DNA of 64,000 bases from an uncultured bacterium (GCA_905215055.1 CAJMOH010000004.1:34305-98304), one strand, 5' to 3'. Numbered from the stretch's first letter, positions 38,424 through 47,483 are shown. Made by a program: numbers and translations. The notes: generated by a model not told the origin, from the letters alone.

Positions 38424-38912
38424 AGCGTTCCTCCCTTCTCCAGCGTTGTCTCCAGTATAGCGGAAATAGGGCAGGATTTCAACACGGAACATGGCCGTTT
38501 CTGTTAATTTCGGACAAAGGATTTGTGAGAGAGGAAAGTGGAGTTCTTGTCGCCCAGTTGAGAATGAGTCTGGGGGGCATTATCTGGTAAAAAACTTACA
38601 TTTCTGACAATAATATCTTTTTTATTCAGGATTAAGAGGGAAATAATGCTATAATTTGAATATGTAACAATATCGTGTGGCTGTTCTGCCCTGTGTTTTT
38701 CTACCATGCCAACGAAGTACAGAAAAAACGCAAAAAAGAGGACGTGTGTCGTTGCGGCGATGCACGCCCTTTTTTCTGTCCCCTGGAGAGGGGGTGGTAC
38801 CCATGGGCGACTAATGGGCACTACCCATGCAGCACCACCCACCAATATTCCATGCCATCTTGGCATGCCGTCTTCCAGTTTGCTGGGATGGCATGGCCAG
38901 GAGGCATGAGAC
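38424..38912. other. intergenic leader with palindromes before the sigma-like pair
   Basis: No convincing gene in this 489-bp gap. TATAAT at 38650-38655 is a good -10 box without a clear -35. Downstream are inverted repeats, GGGTGGT (near 38791) with ACCACCC (near 38834), and CCATGCCAT with ATGGCATGG across about 35 nt (38849-38896). A 67-codon frame starting at 38706 overlaps these repeats and is not supported. The region resembles a structured leader. Confidence 0.4.
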
Positions 38913-39287
38913 ATGGAACATCCCGGAAGAGATCCTCTGCGTGGAAAATTTACGCGGTTCCTTCAAGAGAGCATCAAGCATTTCAAGATCGACTATTTCA
39001 GAAAGTCCGAACACAGGCTGGTCTCTTTGGAAGCCCTATGGCAGGTCCAAGTGGACCATCAACGCGAAAGGCCCAGCGCCCAGGGGTTTGACTTTCAATG
39101 GGAAGCCTTGGGCGAGGCCTACCGCTCCCTGCCGCGAAGCTACCAGGAAGTCCTCTTCCTGCTGCTGGTAAAGGAGCTTACCCCACAGGAAGCGGCGAAT
39201 CTGCTTCACTGCCCGGTGGAGCAAGTGTACGTTCGGAAATCCAGAGCCGTAAAGCTGCTGCGGAAAAAGTTGGGAGGTACCAGATGA
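38913..39287 (+). CDS. sigma-70 region-4-like factor
   Basis: A 124-aa protein whose C-terminal half is a sigma region 4: EAYRSLPRSYQEVLFLLLVK, then LTPQEAANLLHCPVEQVYVR and KSRAVKLLRKKL. The N-terminal half has only short similarity to a linker. AGGAGG lies 8 nt before ATG 38913. It overlaps the next gene, a region-2-like/HTH_16 protein, by 4 bp. The pair resembles Tn916 Orf7/Orf8 and the split SigO-RsoA sigma factor, so it probably controls element genes. Confidence 0.75.
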   Translation: MEHPGRDPLRGKFTRFLQESIKHFKIDYFRKSEHRLVSLEALWQVQVDHQRERPSAQGFDFQWEALGEAYRSLPRSYQEVLFLLLVKELTPQEAANLLHCPVEQVYVRKSRAVKLLRKKLGGTR

Positions 39288-39484
39288 ACAATACGGAGTT
39301 TCAAGCTGTGTTGCAAAAGGCGGTAAAGGGGAATCGGGTTGCCCTGGAGCAGCTGCTGATTCTCTACAAGCCGCTGATCGGCCACGCCAGCATGGTGAAC
39401 GGAAAACTGGATGAGGACTTACGCCAGGAGATCATGCTTCACCTGGTGAAGGCCATCCCCCAATTTGGACAGCTGATGGAATGA
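39284..39484 (+). CDS. HTH_16 / sigma region-2-like small protein
   Basis: A 66-aa protein, MNNTEFQAVLQKAVKGNRVA, EQLLILYKPLIGHASMVNGK and LDEDLRQEIMLHLVKAIPQF. It matches the small HTH_16 family related to sigma region 2 ('LDEDLxQEIxxxLxxAIxxF') found next to the region-4-like protein in conjugative transposons. GGGAGG precedes ATG 39284, which overlaps the stop of the previous gene. Confidence 0.75.
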   Translation: MNNTEFQAVLQKAVKGNRVALEQLLILYKPLIGHASMVNGKLDEDLRQEIMLHLVKAIPQFGQLME

Positions 39485-39571
39485 ATCATCCAACTTGTGG
39501 GAAATAGGAAAGGGGGTGGAGGCGATATGTCGTAACCCCTCGGGATAAGAGGGGCAGGCCGAAAATGGGAT

Positions 39572-39602
39572 GCGCCAGAGAGTTCGGCTCTCTGGCGCTT
39601 CC
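39572..39602 (+). terminator. hairpin after the sigma-like pair
   Basis: GCGCCAGAGAG and CTCTCTGGCGC form an 11-bp perfect stem with a 5-nt loop, followed by TTCC; a weak terminator or a structural element. The nearby 39603-39733 contains no gene. Confidence 0.5.
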
Positions 39603-39733
39603 TATTTGCCAAGGGGAAAACAGTGTAAAGGTTGTTTTCTGTCCAATCCTAAATAACGGCAAAAAAAGTGTCGGGTTTATAAGAAAATTGGCCGGAAGAA
39701 GGATTAGCAGGGCAAGGGCGGGTAACGATGTCC

Positions 39734-40948
39734 TTAGTTCCACTCGTCCATCAAAAGGAAATCGCGGATATTCCGATGCTTGATTCCGTCCCGGCTCATG
39801 TCAAACTCGTCGAGGGAAACGACATACTTTGGGAAGTTGTCCCGGATGGAATCATAAGCCCCAAACTCCCGGGCAATGGTTTCCTCCGACGCAAGGAGGT
39901 ACGCCACCTGAACATACAGCTTCTCTCCGCGCTTGTCGCACACAAAGTCGATCTCCTTGTCCCCGGCTCTGCCAACGGTCACATCAAAGCCTCTTCGCAG
40001 CAGTTCCAGATAGACGATGTTCTCCAGGATGAGGTTGATGTCCTTTGTATTGCCCCCGAACACCGCCTCGCGGATGCCGTGGTCGGCAATGTAATACTTC
40101 TCGTTGGACGCGAGAATCTGCTTGCCTTGCAGATCTTCGCGCTTCACCTGATAGAACAGATAAGCGTCGCAGCAGTATTTGATGTAGTTCAGGATTGTCT
40201 CCGGCGCAACGGTGCGCTGCTCGTTTTTGAGGAACTTTGCCAGCGATGTGGCTGAAAAGGTCGTGCCCACATTCGCCATGACATAGGCGATGATGCGCTC
40301 CAACAGGTCCACATCACGGATCTTGTTCCTCTTCACAATATCCTTGAGCTGTACTGAGTTGAACAGGTCGTGAAGATACTGCCTGGACGGCTCATCGGCA
40401 AAGCGGAGGTTGGCAAGGTACGGCATACCACCGGACAGAAGGTATTTTTGGAAGGCTCTCTGCACCGGCTCATCCGGCGCAATGGGACGGTACAGCTCCA
40501 AAAACTCTGCGAAGGAGAACGGATAGATCACAAACTCCACATAGCGTCCTCCCAAGTAGGTTGCAAGCTCACCGGAGAGCAGCTTCGCATTGGAGCCGGT
40601 AATGTAGATGTCGCAGTCAAGGGAAACGCGCAGGGAGTTGACGCATTTCTCCCAATCCTTCACTTCCTGAATCTCATCAAAGAAGAGATACACCTTGCCC
40701 TCCATTTCGGCGGCTCTCGCCGTAATCTCATCGTGCAAAGCCTTTGCGGTTTGCAGATGGGAATAGCGCATATCTTCAAAATTGATGGAGATAAACTGAG
40801 ACGGACTCACACCGGACTCACAAAGCTCCTGTTTGACAAGCTCCAACATGACCGACTTTCCGCAGCGGCGAATACCAGTCATGACTTTAATGAGGTCCGA
40901 TCCGATAAAGGGACGGATGCGGCTCATATATAATTCGCGTTTGATCAT
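39734..40948 (-). CDS. AAA_14/DUF4143 ATP-binding protein
   Basis: A 404-aa protein of the common archaeal/bacterial ATPase family with C-terminal DUF4143. Walker A is VMTGIRRCGKSVML (GxxxxGKS), Walker B is VYLFFDEIQEV, and YITGSNAKLLSGELATYLGG follows. The C-terminal part (LENIVYLELLRRGFDVTVGR; DKEIDFVCDKRGEKLYVQVA) is the PD-(D/E)xK-like DUF4143. ATG 40948 gives a normal start (MIKRELYMSRIRPFIG). It is a single gene in opposite orientation to its neighbours. Function of the family is poorly known. Confidence 0.88.
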   Translation of the reverse strand: MIKRELYMSRIRPFIGSDLIKVMTGIRRCGKSVMLELVKQELCESGVSPSQFISINFEDMRYSHLQTAKALHDEITARAAEMEGKVYLFFDEIQEVKDWEKCVNSLRVSLDCDIYITGSNAKLLSGELATYLGGRYVEFVIYPFSFAEFLELYRPIAPDEPVQRAFQKYLLSGGMPYLANLRFADEPSRQYLHDLFNSVQLKDIVKRNKIRDVDLLERIIAYVMANVGTTFSATSLAKFLKNEQRTVAPETILNYIKYCCDAYLFYQVKREDLQGKQILASNEKYYIADHGIREAVFGGNTKDINLILENIVYLELLRRGFDVTVGRAGDKEIDFVCDKRGEKLYVQVAYLLASEETIAREFGAYDSIRDNFPKYVVSLDEFDMSRDGIKHRNIRDFLLMDEWN

Positions 40949-41095
40949 GGGTTTTGTAGCCCCCTTTCTCGTGGCTGATCTTAGTATAACCCATTTACAC
41001 CTGAAGCTCAATAGAGAAAATGTTAATTTATAAGATACAACTGATAAAATCTTAAATTTGTCGCTGATTACAAGATACAGATTGAAGTGGAGCAA

Positions 41096-41446
41096 AAAAA
41101 GAAAGCCAGAAGTGATAGAAATCGCCGGTTGGATACGTTCTTATAAAATGAAGGCATCCCACTTCACAGGACCTTGACAAGTGCATACCAAGCCCAACAC
41201 GTTCCCGGCCGGGGAGCGGCGCTCTGAGAGGGGCGCGCAAATCGTAGGCGGCGCCTGCGGGACGCGACGATCCGGCTGGTATCATGATACTTCCGCCTTG
41301 GACGCTTCACAGCATCGGGCGGCCCGGCATCAGAATGCGGGGGAGAGAACCACTCCATGGCCTGGTAGCCGCAGGCGTTGGGATTGGCCCGGCAGGGTAT
41401 AGGCTGCCATTTTATGGCAATACTGTATAGCGAGGTGAACTGATTT
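41096..41446. other. intergenic region without a supported gene
   Basis: About 350 bp. It starts AT-rich and becomes GC-rich around 41200-41380. A TTGACA is present at 41175, without a matching -10. The overlapping frames on both strands have no ribosome binding sites or recognisable sequences. It could be a remnant of a lost gene. Confidence 0.4.
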
Positions 41447-41674
41447 ATGACAGACCAAGAATTTGTAAAAATGCCTTTGAATGACTTGGTGGACATCCGC
41501 GACGTAAAAATCGACCGATCCCTACCTATGGAGGAACGGGTCCGCTCCTATGTGGAACAGGTGAAAGACCCCTACCACTTTCGGGTGGGGAATATCAAGG
41601 TAAAGGTATCTTACGCAGGAAAGGATAAGACCCTCACAGACCTTTTCTGCGACGCACTCCCGTTTATGACGTAA
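41447..41674 (+). CDS. small conserved protein upstream of recombinases (DUF6870-like)
   Basis: A 75-aa protein, MTDQEFVKMPLNDLVDIRDV and VEQVKDPYHFRVGNIKVKVS, that I recall as a small family (DUF6870, from memory, unverified) encoded next to serine recombinases in clostridial elements. GAGGTGA lies before ATG 41447. It may help recombination, but that rests only on location. Confidence 0.6.
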   Translation: MTDQEFVKMPLNDLVDIRDVKIDRSLPMEERVRSYVEQVKDPYHFRVGNIKVKVSYAGKDKTLTDLFCDALPFMT

Positions 41675-41734
41675 TACAGGAAAACATTGCCAGTAAGAAC
41701 TTCTTTGTAACGGCTGGAAATGCCGATTCTCCTA

Positions 41735-41743
41735 TGCTATACT
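41735..41743 (+). promoter_or_regulatory. extended -10 promoter for the recombinase genes
   Basis: TGC-TATACT forms an extended -10 (41735-41743); the -35 region is poor (TGGAAA). It lies 75 bp before the first recombinase start. Confidence 0.4.
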
Positions 41744-41818
41744 TGGGGTGGATGAAATCAGCGTTTACTCCGGTCGTCTTGCGGCACGGCTGCAAAACCA
41801 GAAAGGAGTGGCGCAACT

Positions 41819-43501
41819 ATGCTGAACACCGTGATGGAGTATCATGTCGCCATGTATCTTCGGCTCTCGAAGGATGATGGCGACATTTCTCATTCTGAGA
41901 AAAAATCGGAGAGCGACAGCATCCAAAACCAGCGGGAGCTGTTGCGGGCGTTTTTGAAGAAGCATCCGGAACTTATCCTGTTTGAAGAGTATAAGGACGA
42001 CGGCTGGACAGGCACCAATTTCGACCGGCCGGACTTCCAGCGCATGATGGGGGACATTCAAGCGGGAAAGGTTAACTGTATCCTGGTAAAGGATCTTTCC
42101 CGGTTTGGCAGGGATTATATCCAGTGCGGGAAATATATTGAAAAAGTGTTTCCCCAGCAGGGGGTGCGGTTCATTGCCGTCAACGATGGATTCGATACCC
42201 TCTCTGCCACCAGCTCCGACAGTCTGGTCGTCCCGTTCAAGAACTTGATCAACGATTCCTACAGCCGGGACATTTCCGTCAAAGTCCGTACCAATCTGGA
42301 GGTCAAGCGCCGCCAGGGGGATTGTATCGCCAATTTTGCAGTCTATGGCTATGCGAAAGACCCGGAGAACAAAAACCATCTTGTGCCGGACCCCTACGCT
42401 GCCTCTGTGGTGAAGGACATCTTTGCCAAGGCGGTGGAGGGGTTGAGCCCCGGCAGTATTGCCGCCCGTCTCAACGAGGCGGGGGTCCTCTCCCCGATGG
42501 AATACAAGAAATCCCAGGGGAGCCGCTACCAGACCCACTTTAAAACAGCGGGGAAGGCCCAGTGGAGCCATGTGGCTGTCCGACGAATCCTGCAAAATGA
42601 AGTGTATACCGGTGTGTTGGTCCAGGGAAAACGAACCACCCCTAACCACAAGACGAAAAAAGTCCTGTACAAGGCGGAGGAACAGTGGGCCCGCGTGGAA
42701 AATACTCACGAGGCCATTGTCACCAAAGGTCAATTTGACATGGTGCAACAACTGCTGAAAGAGGATACCAGGGCGGGGAAGCTCACCCAGGCGGTGTCCC
42801 CCTTCTGCGGAAAGATCTTCTGCGGAAGCTGCGGCGCCCCCATGGTCCGAAAGACCGTTTCGTGGAAGGGAAAACGCTATGTCTACTACGTCTGCGGCGC
42901 AAACAAGGCAGATGCCTCGGTGTGCAGTAAGAACAGTTTCCGGGAGGACGTTCTGGAACAGGCGGTGCTGGCCACGATTCAGCGCCACATAGAGTCTGTC
43001 CTCGATATGGATAAGGCTCTCAGTAAACTGGAGGCCCAGTCTTGGGAGCGGGCGGAGATCCAAAGCATCGAGGCCACTATGGAAAGGCAGCGTGCGGAGA
43101 TGGAGAAAAACCAGCAGCTCAGCCTCAGCCTTTACGAGGATCTGCAAGAGGGCATCCTGACACGGGAGGAATTCTCTTCCTTGAAGCAGGAGTTTCTTCA
43201 GCGGGTAGAAGAGGCAAAAGAGACTATCCGCCGGCTGGAGAACAACAGGGCGGAAATCCAGCAAGAGCTCAGTAGCCACCAGAGCTGGCTCTCCCAGTTT
43301 CGCCAGTTTGCGGGAGTTACAACCATCTCCCGGCCGCTGGTGGTCAACTTGGTGGAGCGAGTCCGTCTGTTCCCCAGTGGCGATATGGAGGTCGTATTCC
43401 GGCAGCAGGACCAATTTGTCCATATTTTGGAGTTTCTCAAATCTCAAAAGGGGAAGAGACAAAAACAGCCCCTTCCCTTTCCCAGCCGGGAGGTGGGGTA
43501 A
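41819..43501 (+). CDS. large serine recombinase 1
   Basis: A 560-aa recombinase. The resolvase catalytic domain has YLRLS with the nucleophile at Ser17, EEYKDDGWTGTNFDRPDFQR, and LVKDLSRFGRDYIQCGKYIE. The recombinase domain follows (YGYAKDPENKNHLVPDPYAA), then a zinc ribbon (FCGKIFCGSCGAPMVRKT; YYVCGAN with a final Cys pair) and a coiled coil with its LSLYEDLQEGILTREEF segment. It is complete in all domains. AAAGGAG precedes ATG 41819. First of three adjacent recombinases whose ends touch. Confidence 0.95.
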   Translation: MLNTVMEYHVAMYLRLSKDDGDISHSEKKSESDSIQNQRELLRAFLKKHPELILFEEYKDDGWTGTNFDRPDFQRMMGDIQAGKVNCILVKDLSRFGRDYIQCGKYIEKVFPQQGVRFIAVNDGFDTLSATSSDSLVVPFKNLINDSYSRDISVKVRTNLEVKRRQGDCIANFAVYGYAKDPENKNHLVPDPYAASVVKDIFAKAVEGLSPGSIAARLNEAGVLSPMEYKKSQGSRYQTHFKTAGKAQWSHVAVRRILQNEVYTGVLVQGKRTTPNHKTKKVLYKAEEQWARVENTHEAIVTKGQFDMVQQLLKEDTRAGKLTQAVSPFCGKIFCGSCGAPMVRKTVSWKGKRYVYYVCGANKADASVCSKNSFREDVLEQAVLATIQRHIESVLDMDKALSKLEAQSWERAEIQSIEATMERQRAEMEKNQQLSLSLYEDLQEGILTREEFSSLKQEFLQRVEEAKETIRRLENNRAEIQQELSSHQSWLSQFRQFAGVTTISRPLVVNLVERVRLFPSGDMEVVFRQQDQFVHILEFLKSQKGKRQKQPLPFPSREVG

Positions 43502-45202
43502 ATGGCACGTGTATCCAGAAAAAGCGGGGAGGCTCTTTTTTCTCCGCCCAAAAGCTCAACTCTGTGGAGTACAGCCATTTACCTTCGCCTATCGGTGGAG
43601 GATAACGGGAGAAGGGAGTCCGACTCCATTGAGAACCAAAGGCAGCTGCTTCTTGAGTATGTGGCCCAAGCCCCGGAGTTGGAACTTGCGGAAATCTATG
43701 AGGACAACGGTTTTACAGGAACCGACTTTGAGCGTCCGGCTTTCCAAAGGATGATTTCGGATATCCGGAGCGGGAAAGTTTCCTGCGTAGTCGTTAAGGA
43801 CCTGTCCCGTCTGGGGCGAAACTACGTGGAGGCAGGCAACTATTTGGAAAAGGTGTTCCCGTTCTTGGGAGTGCGTTTCATCGCCGTCAACGATCACTTT
43901 GACAGCCTGACTTACCGCTCTGGTGACCAGTTGACAGCGGCGCTGAAGAACCTGATTAACGACATCTACGCCAAGGACATCTCCCGGAAGGCCGGGGTCG
44001 TGTTGAAAGAAAAGAGAAGGAAGGGGGAGTACATTGGAAATTACGCCCCATACGGATACCTCAAAGACTCTCAGGATAAGAACCGGTTGGTGGTCGATGA
44101 GGAGATAGCGCCTGTTGTGCAGGAGATCTTTCAAATGCGGGCGGCGGGTATGGGGTTCGGGGCCATTTTGCGAGAGCTAAACCGGCGGGATATCCCCTCT
44201 CCTGGCCGGCTCCGTTATGAAAGGGGCGTCCACACCAACAACAACCAAAAAGGGGTGCAGCTGCTGTGGGGCCGCCATGTCCTGCGGGACCTTTTGTCCA
44301 ATGTGGCGTATATCGGCCATTTGGCCCAAGGGAAGAACGTCAGCGCCCTGTACAAAGGGATACCCCTGCACACCGCACGTCCGGAGGAGTGGGACTGCGC
44401 AGTCTTTACCCATGAGCCCATCATCACCATGGAACTTTGGAACCAGGTGCAAGAAATAAACCAGTGCCAGGCCCAAAAGGCTAAGGGCAGCCACGGAAAA
44501 TACCAAGACATCCCCAAAAGGGAAAATCCCTACGGGGATCTTCTGCGGTGCAGCCACTGTGGGCGGGTGATGAAGCAGCTTTGCTCTTACGACACGGGTC
44601 GGACAAGACGGTACTATACCTATAAATGTTCTCTCCGGGAAGAGGTTGGGGAACGAGCTTGCGCTTGTCCGCCCATCCGGGCAGCGGAGCTGGACCAAGC
44701 AGTTCTGGGGGTTATCCGTAAGCAGATGGACACCTTTTTGGACGTCCACCAGGTCCTGCAACAGCTTACCGCCGCAGCTCTGAGCCCTGCCAGAAAGAGG
44801 GAGACTGTCTCCCGGCTGGCCCGTCTGCGCCGGGAGATTGCCCGCATCCAGAAAAAGAACGCGGCTCTTTACCAGGACTATAAGGAGGGCCTTCTCACCA
44901 AGGAGGAATTCCTTTTTGGGAAAGATACCTACCAAGAGGAGGTGACCCAACTGGAACAGGAAATAGGGAAGATGGAAAACCGGCAGAATGAAATCAGCGA
45001 GACCGAAGCCCTGGAACGGAAATGGCTGGGCCTATTGGATCGGCACCAGAACCGGGAAATTGTCACGGAAGAGATGGTACGGGATTTTGTGGAGGCGATT
45101 TCCGTCCAGGAGGATGGAAGCCTATCCATTACATTCAAGTACCGGAACGAATTTGGGGAAGTGCTCCGCCGCTGTGACGTATTGCGAAAGGAGGTTGCAT
45201 AA
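43502..45202 (+). CDS. large serine recombinase 2
   Basis: A 566-aa recombinase starting at the base after the previous stop (TAAATG). The nucleophile is Ser31 (YLRLS) after a longer, basic N-terminus; EIYEDNGFTGTDFERPAFQR and VVKDLSRLGRNYVEAGNYLE follow. The zinc ribbon is LLRCSHCGRVMKQLC with YKCS downstream, and the coiled coil contains YQDYKEGLLTKEEF. It is intact and only moderately like its neighbours, so these are not recent duplicates. Confidence 0.95.
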   Translation: MARVSRKSGEALFSPPKSSTLWSTAIYLRLSVEDNGRRESDSIENQRQLLLEYVAQAPELELAEIYEDNGFTGTDFERPAFQRMISDIRSGKVSCVVVKDLSRLGRNYVEAGNYLEKVFPFLGVRFIAVNDHFDSLTYRSGDQLTAALKNLINDIYAKDISRKAGVVLKEKRRKGEYIGNYAPYGYLKDSQDKNRLVVDEEIAPVVQEIFQMRAAGMGFGAILRELNRRDIPSPGRLRYERGVHTNNNQKGVQLLWGRHVLRDLLSNVAYIGHLAQGKNVSALYKGIPLHTARPEEWDCAVFTHEPIITMELWNQVQEINQCQAQKAKGSHGKYQDIPKRENPYGDLLRCSHCGRVMKQLCSYDTGRTRRYYTYKCSLREEVGERACACPPIRAAELDQAVLGVIRKQMDTFLDVHQVLQQLTAAALSPARKRETVSRLARLRREIARIQKKNAALYQDYKEGLLTKEEFLFGKDTYQEEVTQLEQEIGKMENRQNEISETEALERKWLGLLDRHQNREIVTEEMVRDFVEAISVQEDGSLSITFKYRNEFGEVLRRCDVLRKEVA

Positions 45203-45205
45203 GCC

Positions 45206-46939
45206 GTGGAGAAAACCGTTGCGATATACCTGCGGCTGTCCCTGGAGGACGCGGAGGACCACTTGGAGAGCGACAGCATCTCTTCCCAGCGCCTTCTAAT
45301 TCGGGACTACTTGTTGGACCAGCCGGATTTGAGAAGATGTCCCACGGCAGAGTTTGTGGACGACGGTTTTACAGGGACTAACTTTGACCGGCCCCAGTTC
45401 CAGGCAATGCTGGAGCAGATCCGCAGGGGAAGAATTTCCTGTGTGGTGGTGAAAGATTTTTCCCGGTTCGGCCGGGACTATCTGGGGGTGGGCGACTATC
45501 TGGAGCACATCTTCCCAGCCCTGGGGGTCCGGTTTATCTCCGTCAACGACCGTTTTGACAGTGCGGACTACCTGGGGAAAACCAGCGGCATAGCGGTGGC
45601 TTTCCAGAACCTGGTGGCCCAGCAGTACAGCCGGGACCTCTCCCAAAAGGTCAAGTCAGCCATGCATTTGAAAATGGAAAAAGGCCAGTATGTGACCCAT
45701 TGCCCTTACGGGTACACCAAGCCCGCTGGCGTCAAGCACCAAATGATACCGGACCCGGAGACAGCCCCCATTGTCCGGGAGATTTTCCTGGCGGCCATCG
45801 ATGGGAAGAGGAGCACCGAGATTGCCGCTATGCTCAACCAACGGGGCATCCTCACTCCCCAAGAGACCAAAAAGACACGCTACACGAACCGCCACTCGCT
45901 GCCCATGTGGAGCCATCAGGCGGTTCTGCGCATCTTGCGGGACTACAAGTACACCGGCGCCATGGTGAACTTCAAGCAGGAAAACGCTACCATCCGTGCC
46001 AAGACCCAAAAGAAAAATCAGCCAGAGGACTGGGTGGTGGTGGAGGGCCGTCACCAGGCCATTGTGACCCATGAGGAATACCGGCAGGCAAATGCCATGA
46101 TTCGCAAGGTGAGGCCGTCGGTGAAACATTATACCAATAAGAAGGATAGGGTGTACTACTGCGGCCACTGCGGCAGGCGGTTACAAAAGACCTTTGGCGT
46201 GGATCAGTACTACTCCTGCGCCACAGCCCTCTACCAAAAGGACGCTGTCTGCGCATCCATCCATTGGAGCAAGACGGATTTGGAGCAGATCGTGTTTGCG
46301 GCCTTCCTTGCCCAGATTCAGCTGATGGAGACCGCGTGGAAAGAGCTCGCCAAACAGACGGCGGCAGCAGAAGACCCCGGCGCCAAACGGAAGGCTGTCC
46401 AACGGGAAATCGCCAGGCTTTCAGCGGCGAACCTGCGATTGTATGAAGACTTCAAGAGCGGAGACATAGACAAAGAGACGTTTCTCGCAAGAAAGACTGG
46501 GCTTTTGGAAAAGAAAAACCAGTTGGAAGGACGCTTGGAACAGTACAGGGAAGAGGAGGAAAGCGCCGGTATGGAAAAGGAAACGGCATCCCAACGGATG
46601 GAGATCCTAAACCAGGCAGCCGGTATCACCCAGAAATCGAAGGAGGAGCAAATCGGCCAAATGTACGATTGGGTGGACCGGGTCACCGTGTTTTCGGATG
46701 GGCATTTGGACATCCGCTGGAAGTTCGACGACCTATTTCAACGGGAAGAGGCAGGGGCCAAGACGATGGAAAAACCTGTGGAAAGCTGTGGAAAACTTGT
46801 GCCGGATTGTGGAAAACACCCTGTTTGTCCTAAAATTACACAAGGGGTACCCTGTTTTCCGCCAAATGGCGCAAAGGGGCCAGGGTCGAAAAACCCAGGA
46901 AATATGCGAAATTTCGAGGTTCAAAAAAAGTCTTTGTGA
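45206..46939 (+). CDS. large serine recombinase 3
   Basis: A 577-aa recombinase, GTG 45206, with AAAGGAGG inside the end of the previous gene. Catalytic Ser12 (YLRLS), EFVDDGFTGTNFDRPQFQAM and VVKDFSRFGRDYLGVGDYLE; zinc ribbon VYYCGHCGRRLQKTFGVDQY with YSCATAL; coiled coil YEDFKSGDIDKETF. The C-terminal tail of about 50 residues is unusual, Lys/Pro/Gly-rich (ENTLFVLKLHKGYPVF lies in another frame; the true tail ends NMRNFEVQKKSL). It ends 5 bp before the truncated spoVT frame. Confidence 0.95.
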   Translation: MEKTVAIYLRLSLEDAEDHLESDSISSQRLLIRDYLLDQPDLRRCPTAEFVDDGFTGTNFDRPQFQAMLEQIRRGRISCVVVKDFSRFGRDYLGVGDYLEHIFPALGVRFISVNDRFDSADYLGKTSGIAVAFQNLVAQQYSRDLSQKVKSAMHLKMEKGQYVTHCPYGYTKPAGVKHQMIPDPETAPIVREIFLAAIDGKRSTEIAAMLNQRGILTPQETKKTRYTNRHSLPMWSHQAVLRILRDYKYTGAMVNFKQENATIRAKTQKKNQPEDWVVVEGRHQAIVTHEEYRQANAMIRKVRPSVKHYTNKKDRVYYCGHCGRRLQKTFGVDQYYSCATALYQKDAVCASIHWSKTDLEQIVFAAFLAQIQLMETAWKELAKQTAAAEDPGAKRKAVQREIARLSAANLRLYEDFKSGDIDKETFLARKTGLLEKKNQLEGRLEQYREEEESAGMEKETASQRMEILNQAAGITQKSKEEQIGQMYDWVDRVTVFSDGHLDIRWKFDDLFQREEAGAKTMEKPVESCGKLVPDCGKHPVCPKITQGVPCFPPNGAKGPGSKNPGNMRNFEVQKKSL

Positions 46940-46943
46940 GGAC

Positions 46944-47465
46944 TTGACACATGGGGACGACCTGGGCCGGGTAGTCATCCCCAAGGAGATCCGGCGGACT
47001 CTGAAAATCCGGGAGGGGATGCCGATGGAGATTTTCACCGACACGTCCGGCGAGGTGATTTTAAAGAAGTATTCCCCAGTGGGGGAGATGTCCGCCTTGG
47101 CCCAGGCCTATGCCGACACGCTGGTGGCTCTCACCGGCCTGGGCGCGGTGGTGTGCGACGCCGAGCAGGTGATTGCCCTGGCGGGGCCGGCCAAAAAGGA
47201 GCTGCTGCACAAGCCGGTTTCTCCCCAGGTGGAAGAGCTGATGCAGAGCCGCCGGCATTTTTCCACCGGCGGGGAGGACACGGTGCTGGTGTCTCAAGGA
47301 ATTGCGGCGGCGGCGCTGGCGGTGTACCCGGTGGTGTCCGAGGGCGACCCAATGGGAGCGGTGATGCTGCTGAAGGGAGAGCGCTCTCCCGCCAGGATTG
47401 GCGCCGAGGCGCTGGAAAGCCTGCGGGCGGCGGCCATGTTTTTGGCGCGGCAGCTGGAAGTGTGA
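46944..47465 (+). pseudogene. spoVT: SpoVT, 5' end lost at the element junction
   Basis: From DDLGRVVIPKEIRRTLKIRE onward this is stage V sporulation protein T: the AbrB-type swapped-hairpin DNA-binding part and a complete GAF-like sensor domain (ALVALTGLGAVVCDAEQVIA; KELLHKPVSPQVEELMQSRR; VYPVVSEGDPMGAVMLLKGE). The family start (MKATGIVRRI-type) is missing; the preceding bases belong to the element. The only in-frame start is TTG 46944, with no proper ribosome binding site, giving MTHGDDLGRVV. The lost strand is part of the DNA-binding fold, so activity is doubtful. SpoVT controls late forespore genes. Confidence 0.85.
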
Positions 47466-47483
47466 GAAAACCGAGAAAAACCC

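Larger units (their letters stand above)
10342..46952. mobile_element. putative integrated mobile element ending in spoVT; left end uncertain
   Basis: The right end is supported by three tandem large serine recombinases whose last stop is 5 bp before the remaining spoVT reading frame, and by loss of the spoVT 5' end. The contents (SSB, YqaJ, RecD2-like, primase-like, several toxin-antitoxin sets, XRE regulators, split sigma parts) fit an integrative element. The left limit is only a guess set after the IS66 copy: no spoVT 5' fragment or direct repeat was found in the window. No relaxase, coupling ATPase or VirB4 was recognised. Confidence 0.55.

Noticed and set aside
38706..38909. 67-codon frame before the sigma-like pair
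   Set aside because: It overlaps large inverted repeats, starts without a good ribosome binding site, and its sequence looks like translated palindrome.
41164..41496. Short frames on both strands before the recombinases
   Set aside because: No ribosome binding site, no recognisable sequence; recorded as a gene-free stretch.
14318..46939. Conjugation genes (relaxase, VirD4, VirB4)
   Set aside because: None of the proteins shows relaxase His clusters or the large ATPases of secretion systems, so I do not call it an ICE.
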